Source: Rathayibacter sp. SW19 (GTDB lineage Bacteria; Actinomycetota; Actinomycetes; Actinomycetales; Microbacteriaceae). Taken from it: 64,000 nt of DNA. The position numbers were made by a program, and so were the translations under genes. The notes below the pieces were generated by a model. It was not told the origin of the DNA. It ran no database searches and saw nothing but the letters and a program-made list of their open reading frames with translations. Below, in pieces: positions 60,397 through 64,000 of the stretch; the stretch's first letter is position 1, and each line of letters opens with the position of its first letter. The stretch spans positions 2,418,001 through 2,482,000 of the forward strand of contig NZ_CP133020.1 of the NCBI RefSeq assembly GCF_030866825.1, read 5' to 3'.

Positions 60397-60588
60397 GTGA
60401 TCCGGGTGGAATCCACGGCTCGGTGCTGAGTATCTCCGCATCCAACGCGTTGAGAGCTTGACGCTAGGCAGCGCCAAGGCACCGAAGTTAGGCTCGGCGA
60501 CGCCGGTAGCACCATTGACCGATGCGAACACGCCATTCAGGAACGTGCCGCGCACGGAACGCCCCGGCATCGTTCACGGAGAAGGCGA

Positions 60589-60913
60589 ATGCATGCACAA
60601 ACTCATCGGCTGAAGCAGGCAGGCGTTGCGGTCACGATTGTGATCGCGGCAGCGATGGCACTGACGGCGTGTTCTGCGGCCGCGGCGGTTTCCGGTGTCC
60701 ACTTCGACAAAACTGTCGCAAAGTGTGTCCGCTTCAGCGTCTGACCTCAGTGTCGGTGCATGCGTCGTCGCGCATGCGGCGTCCAGTTCCAACGTATTGA
60801 CCGCCAGCACGATCGTGATTTCAGTGAAGGGTCCGACCGGCTGCGTGAGCACGTTCGGCGGCCGCCCTCGGGCGGCAGCCAAAACGGCAATAGCTGAGGT
60901 GCTGCTCTCATAA
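60589..60913 (+). pseudogene. Frameshifted lipoprotein gene (DUF5666-like)
   Basis: ATG with a GGAGAAGG ribosome site begins a clear lipoprotein signal peptide (QAGVAVTIVIAAAMALTAC, lipobox LTAC) but the frame stops after 51 codons. The mature-domain pattern, KLSQSVSASASDLSVGACVV and a ...GCVSTFGGRP tail, continues in the +1 frame up to 60913. Reading across the shift restores a secreted DUF5666-like lipoprotein, although the middle appears shortened. A functional short 51-aa lipopeptide is possible but less likely. Confidence 0.55.
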
Positions 60914-60967
60914 TCCGCGATCGTCTTGCCACCGCGACCACCCCGTTGCGGCCGATAGGTTTGTGCC

Positions 60968-61378
60968 ATGCTTCGAATCCGCAAGACACGCTGGAAGGTC
61001 GCGTACATCGTCGTTGCTGTCGTGCTGGCAACAACGTTGAACGGTTTCGTGTTTTCGCGCTTCTTGCCGACGCCCGTCGCCGCTATCCTTTCCAACGCGG
61101 TGACTCTGCTGCTCTACTTCGGCGGAGCGCGCTCATTTCGCGGTGCAGGCGAGCCCGTGGAGCCGCCCCGGGCCTGGTGGCGGATGACCGCGCGCCCGAC
61201 CGCGGGACTCGTGATCGGCTCTCTCCTCACTCTGAGCGTCACGCTTGACGTCTTCGGCACGGCATCACGGGCGCCCGGCTATGAGTTCTCCAATTTCCTG
61301 AACACTGTCGTTGACGCTGTGCTGGTCGTCTTCTACGTTCATTCTTCGATTCGTCTCGTGCGTTCTCCGCCGCAGTAG
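60968..61378 (+). CDS. Small integral membrane protein, unknown
   Basis: 136-aa protein with a basic N terminus (MLRIRKTRWK), two hydrophobic segments at ~12-32 and ~36-52, a charged loop (FRGAGEPVEPPRAWWRMTARP) and two more helices at ~75-90 and ~107-125. I do not recognise the family. No neighbours in operon; it lies in a stretch with decayed genes. Confidence 0.6.
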   Translation: MLRIRKTRWKVAYIVVAVVLATTLNGFVFSRFLPTPVAAILSNAVTLLLYFGGARSFRGAGEPVEPPRAWWRMTARPTAGLVIGSLLTLSVTLDVFGTASRAPGYEFSNFLNTVVDAVLVVFYVHSSIRLVRSPPQ

Positions 61379-61565
61379 CTCGGAAATCTTTCTAACGCTC
61401 GTCATCTACACATCGGATGCCCGGGGTAGGTCTCATGCGGCCTGCGACAGTGCTTCTCCGCCTCGTCACTCGCGTTCATCACCCGGTTGCTCATCGCCCG
61501 ATTGCTCATCGCCCGATTTCTCTCGGCGCACTCAACGGCAAGCGCTACGACAACCGCGGAAACTG

Positions 61566-61652
61566 ATGTCGATGCCCATCTCACGTTCCGATCTCCGGGC
61601 GCGTCTTCAAGACATGAAGAGACAAGACACCGGGAGAAGGGAACAGCAATGA
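61566..61652 (+). CDS. 28-aa leader reading frame coupled to ogt
   Basis: MSMPISRSDLRARLQDMKRQ followed by DTGRREQQ: a short, charged, probably helical peptide. Its TGA overlaps the ogt ATG (ATGA), so ribosomes finishing it could start ogt. No family is recognised and it may simply be the remnant of a longer upstream gene. Confidence 0.35.
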   Translation: MSMPISRSDLRARLQDMKRQDTGRREQQ

Positions 61653-62161
61653 GCGCACGACACGCGACGGTAGACACCACGCTCGGACAGGTCACGATCG
61701 TCGCTTTCGGCGACGCGATCACCGGCCTCTACTTCCGCCATCACGTTCGGCGGCCGGCGGCGGAGACGTTTGGCCGAGAGGTCGCTGCCGCGGACGATGT
61801 ACTTCTCGCGGATGCGGCGGGGCAGCTCCACGAGTACCTGGCTGGCGCGCGACATGAGTTCGATCTTCCATTCGACGCGACTGGCGACGCCTTCCAGCAT
61901 GCCGTGTGGAGCATCGTGGCGGAAGTGCAGTTCGGTGAGACGACCACCTACGGCGCGATCGCGGAACGCCTCGGAGATAAGTCGCTGTCTTACCGTGTCG
62001 GGCAGGCCGTAGGTGCGAACCCGCTGTGCATCTACGTGCCGTGCCACCGCGTGCTCGGCGCGAACGGCAAACTCACGGGCTACGCCGGTGGGCTGAAGCG
62101 CAAGCAGGCCTTGTTGGAGTTGGAGGAGCCCGCCCAGGTGAGGGCGGGACGATTGTTCTAA
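61649..62161 (+). CDS. ogt: Methylated-DNA--protein-cysteine methyltransferase
   Basis: 170-aa suicide repair protein that takes the alkyl group from O6-alkylguanine onto Cys132 of the PCHR motif (YVPCHRVLGANGKLTGYAGGLKRK). The helix-turn-helix segment GETTTYGAIAERLGDKSLSYRVGQAVGANP precedes it. Strong GGGAGAAGGG ribosome site. It is followed by a degraded second copy of its own C terminus and by a 2OG-Fe(II) oxygenase, suggesting an alkylation-repair cluster. Confidence 0.93.
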   Translation: MSARHATVDTTLGQVTIVAFGDAITGLYFRHHVRRPAAETFGREVAAADDVLLADAAGQLHEYLAGARHEFDLPFDATGDAFQHAVWSIVAEVQFGETTTYGAIAERLGDKSLSYRVGQAVGANPLCIYVPCHRVLGANGKLTGYAGGLKRKQALLELEEPAQVRAGRLF

Positions 62162-62235
62162 CGGATCTCGCGAAAGACTCGCCTTGGCCGTATTCAACCC
62201 GATGACGATGAAGCGACTGTCCGCGCCAGTGCTCG

Positions 62236-62288
62236 CTCGGCGGCTCCATCGGCGGCCTGGACGTCAAAACGCCCTGCTCGAACTGGAG
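62236..62288 (+). pseudogene. Remnant of a second ogt C terminus
   Basis: Reading LGGSIGGL, then with a one-base shift RQNALLELE, this 53-bp piece mirrors the ogt ending LTGYAGGLKRKQALLELE located 130 bp upstream. It therefore looks like the tail of a former neighbouring methyltransferase gene, removed by deletion. Confidence 0.5.
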
Positions 62289-62295
62289 CTGCAGC

Positions 62296-63036
62296 ATGAC
62301 AACCAATGAGAAGAAGAATCAGGCGACCGACCCGTGGCTAGGCCGCGTCGAGTCAGCGGATTGGTCGGCCGTTGCCGACGAAATCAACGAGTACGGCGGA
62401 GCACTCCTGCCGCAGCTCCTGACGCCGGACGAGACCGTCGCGTTCCGGGAGCTCTACGCAAGCGATGAAGTGTTCCGCAGCACGATCAACATGGGTCGCC
62501 ACCGCTTCGGCGAGGGTCAGTACCGGTATTTCCACGCCCCCTATCCTGAACCGATCGAACGGCTCAAGCAGGCGCTGTACCCTCGACTGCTGCCGATCGC
62601 GCGCGATTGGTGGACCAAGCTCGGAAGGCCCTCCCCGTGGCCTGACACACTCGACGAGTGGCTCGACATGTGCCACGACGCCGGCCAGACCAAGTCGACG
62701 GCGATCCTGCTGAAGTACTGCGAGAAGGATTGGAACGCACTGCACCGCGACCTCTACGGAGACCTCGTGTTCCCGCTCCAGGTCGTCATCAACCTGAACG
62801 AGCCCGGCGTTGACCACATCGGCGGCGAATTCATACTGCTCGAACAGCGCCCCCGAGCGCAGTCGAGGGGAACCGCAACGCTGCTCCCGCACGGTCACGG
62901 CTACGTGTTCACCACTCGTGAGCGCCCCGTGCAGTCCGCGCGTGGCTGGTCAGCCGCGCCAGTGCGGCACGGCGTCTCCGCCGTTCGCTCCGGTGAACGG
63001 CACACGCTCGCCCTCGTCTTCCACGACGCCGCATGA
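62296..63036 (+). CDS. 2-oxoglutarate/Fe(II)-dependent oxygenase
   Basis: 246-aa protein with a 2OG-oxygenase fold. Iron ligands fit HRD (in NALHRDLYGD) plus the distal His of PVRHGVSAVRSGERHTLALVF, with the Arg there binding 2-oxoglutarate. Double-stranded beta-helix strands include FPLQVVINLNEPG and GGEFILLEQ. Members of this branch are often found beside ada/ogt genes, so a role in alkylation damage is inferred; prolyl-hydroxylase-like activity is an alternative. Start ATG at 62296, immediately after the ogt remnant. Confidence 0.8.
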   Translation: MTTNEKKNQATDPWLGRVESADWSAVADEINEYGGALLPQLLTPDETVAFRELYASDEVFRSTINMGRHRFGEGQYRYFHAPYPEPIERLKQALYPRLLPIARDWWTKLGRPSPWPDTLDEWLDMCHDAGQTKSTAILLKYCEKDWNALHRDLYGDLVFPLQVVINLNEPGVDHIGGEFILLEQRPRAQSRGTATLLPHGHGYVFTTRERPVQSARGWSAAPVRHGVSAVRSGERHTLALVFHDAA

Positions 63037-63222
63037 GTTACTCGTCCGCCGACCTCATCGCCGAGGGTGACTACGTGGCCGGCGCTACAGGATGAACAAG
63101 CGGCATCAAAGGTGATCAGTTGCGTGCGCAGGCGCGGCCAGCTCATCCGTTCGATACTTCGCGAGTTGTGGTGTTCACATCTTGATTCGACATACGAGAA
63201 CCGTCGCACCGCTGCACATGAT

Positions 63223-63258
63223 TTGTAATACGAAGCCCGAGATGTAATGCACTTACAA
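63223..63258. promoter_or_regulatory. Inverted TTGTAA...TTACAA pair upstream of the XRE gene
   Basis: TTGTAA and TTACAA face each other across 24 bp in an AT-rich stretch ~45 bp before the regulator start; a possible autoregulatory operator. The 63037-63302 interval otherwise holds no gene that I can support. Confidence 0.3.
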
Positions 63259-63302
63259 TTTCAATCTTGCGCGGAATATGCGATATGCATCATATATATG
63301 GC

Positions 63303-63593
63303 ATGTCAAATGCAGAGTTGGCTTCCAACTGGATTCCCGATGTCAGCGCTTTTGGCGCGCGCCTTGCACTGGTCCGGTGGCGCATGGGATGGAACCTGAG
63401 CGAAGCGGAGCGCGAATGCGGCCTCACGCAGAACACGTGGAGCGGTTACGAAACGGGGAAGAATCCCCGCGACTTCGTCAAAGTCGTCGCAAGTATCGTC
63501 ATGCGCACTCGCGTGGACAAAGTGTGGCTGATGACAGGTGAAGGCTCTCCTGTGGGCCCTACCGGGATCGAACCGATGACATCCACGGTGTAA
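63303..63593 (+). CDS. XRE-type helix-turn-helix regulator reading into tRNA-Val
   Basis: 96-aa protein. Residues ~13-60 form a Cro/CI-like HTH (FGARLALVRWRMGWNLSEAE, then GLTQNTWSGYETGKNP), close in style to small actinophage or integrative-element repressors. The last 13 codons (VGPTGIEPMTSTV) are antisense to the 3' half of the tRNA-Val gene, a typical sign that the reading frame runs across an attachment site. The gene and its upstream DNA are visibly more AT-rich than the surroundings. Probably the remnant of an integrated element. Confidence 0.65.
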   Translation: MSNAELASNWIPDVSAFGARLALVRWRMGWNLSEAERECGLTQNTWSGYETGKNPRDFVKVVASIVMRTRVDKVWLMTGEGSPVGPTGIEPMTSTV

Positions 63594-63626
63594 ACGTGGC
63601 GCTCTACCAGCTGAGCTAAAGGCCCT
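63554..63626 (-). tRNA. tRNA-Val (anticodon UAC)
   Basis: 73-nt cloverleaf on the minus strand starting GGGCCTTTAGCTCAGCTGGT, anticodon stem CCACG/CGTGG with loop TTTACAC (anticodon TAC), T arm ATCGG-TTCGATC-CCGGT and acceptor GGGCCTT/AGGGCCC. CCA is not encoded. Its 3' end faces the XRE remnant, the side at which integrases insert elements. Confidence 0.95.
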
Positions 63627-63679
63627 TCGCGTGCACGACGGTGCGCGTGATGCGAAGTAAGCGTAACAGCATCCGTTCG

Positions 63680-64000
63680 TTACGCCGCGTGCAGTTCCTC
63701 CAATGCGGCGCGGTATGCGTCGAGGGAGCGCGCCTCGCCCGGCGCGGTGATGAAACTCTCGCGGATGACGCCACCAGCGTCGATCAGGAAGGTCGCGCGA
63801 TTCGCGAATCCCTTGTCTTCGAGGAACACGCCGTATTCTTTGGCGACCTGGCCGTGCGGCCAGAAGTCCGCCAGCAGCGAGAAATTGTAACCCTCCTGTT
63901 CGGCCCACGCGCGCAGGGAGTATTTCGAGTCGACGGAAATGCCCAGCAGCTCAACGCCCTCAGCCGCGAACAGCTCCACGTTGTCACGCAGTTCGCACAG
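63680..64000 (-). CDS. Peroxiredoxin (AhpE/Bcp-like), N terminus beyond window
   Basis: The last 106 residues of a thioredoxin-fold peroxidase. Visible: LCELRDNVELFAAEGVELLGISVDSKYSLRAW, LLADFWPHGQVAKEYGVFLEDKGFANRATFLID and a C-terminal helix. The cysteine in LCELRDN is five residues after the expected peroxidatic position, which lies just outside the window. It reduces peroxides with thiol donors. Common in Microbacteriaceae. Confidence 0.88.
   Translation of the reverse strand: MCELRDNVELFAAEGVELLGISVDSKYSLRAWAEQEGYNFSLLADFWPHGQVAKEYGVFLEDKGFANRATFLIDAGGVIRESFITAPGEARSLDAYRAALEELHAA

Noticed and set aside
63033..63095. 20-codon frame (MSYSSADLIAEGDYVAGATG) overlapping the oxygenase stop by ATGA
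   Set aside because: It looks like the beginning of a SnoaL-type protein cut off early, but it is too short to assign and has no continuation in other frames.
60589..63626. Active prophage or integrative element
   Set aside because: No integrase, relaxase, terminase or structural gene is present; only an XRE gene and gene remnants support past integration.

Overview
This is a high-GC actinobacterial chromosome segment, most likely from a member of the Microbacteriaceae. Reasons: the gene order (ribonuclease D, fadA-fadB, dxs, acnA; dut-DUF3710-DUF3159; sepH; parC/parE; murT-gatD beside sigA; glnA-glnE-glnA2-panB), the many actinobacterial DUF families (3093, 4191, 4193, 7455), a GlnR-type operator before glnA, leaderless promoters with TANNNT boxes, and a dispersed GGTCGAGTAG-type repeat. 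The species cannot be named from the sequence alone.

Layout. 1-4.7 kb: end of ribonuclease D, then a beta-oxidation pair (fadA, fadB) overlapping a carboxyethylornithine-synthase/alanine-dehydrogenase-like gene. 4.7-9.7 kb: dxs and aconitase, with a terminator between them and an 18-bp palindrome upstream of aconitase. 9.8-14.1 kb: operon dut-DUF3710-DUF3159-P-type ATPase. 14.1-17.4 kb: DUF3093, DUF4193, sepH, a phosphodiesterase. 17.5-22.1 kb: convergent parC and parE. 22.3-26.5 kb: DUF7455, two adjacent alanine-racemase-like genes, and the murT-gatD operon running from sigA. 26.5-36.7 kb: sigA with a 16-bp tandem repeat upstream, an MFS transporter, a PAC2 protein, lpdA-sucB, a membrane pseudokinase, DUF4191 and RDD proteins. 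36.7-43.6 kb: nitrogen assimilation (GlnR box, glnA, glnE, glnA2) and panB. 43.6-47.2 kb: repeats, FAD oxidase, SPOR-like peptide, map, polyphosphate glucokinase. 47.2-55.1 kb: complete kdp potassium system with its sensor kinase and response regulator. 55.1-60.4 kb: rnpB, a coiled-coil protein with a lost zinc ribbon, Nif3-like, thyA-folA, SURF1, YjbR-like. 60.5-64 kb: a decayed accessory stretch with a broken lipoprotein, ogt and an ogt remnant, a 2OG-Fe(II) oxygenase, an XRE-type regulator reading into tRNA-Val, and a peroxiredoxin running off the edge.

The most interesting system is at 22.6-26.5 kb. Two neighbouring alanine-racemase paralogues have lost opposite halves of the active site. 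The first (258 aa) has Arg where the PLP lysine should be and lacks the middle of the barrel, but keeps the C-terminal catalytic tyrosine segment and GR..MDQ loop. The second (350 aa) keeps every PLP-barrel residue but has lost that tyrosine segment and the MDQ loop. Alanine racemase active sites form between two subunits, so the pair reads as an obligate heterodimer with one working site. Just across from it, gatD has Ala at the position of the glutaminase nucleophile and murT contains no cysteine, so the usual zinc ribbon is absent. Known MurT-GatD amidates the alpha-carboxyl of D-Glu in lipid II. Microbacteriaceae have group B peptidoglycan, in which that same carboxyl carries the cross-bridge amino acid. 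My inference is that this locus is a remodelled module that makes a D-amino acid and attaches an amino acid, not ammonia, at D-Glu.
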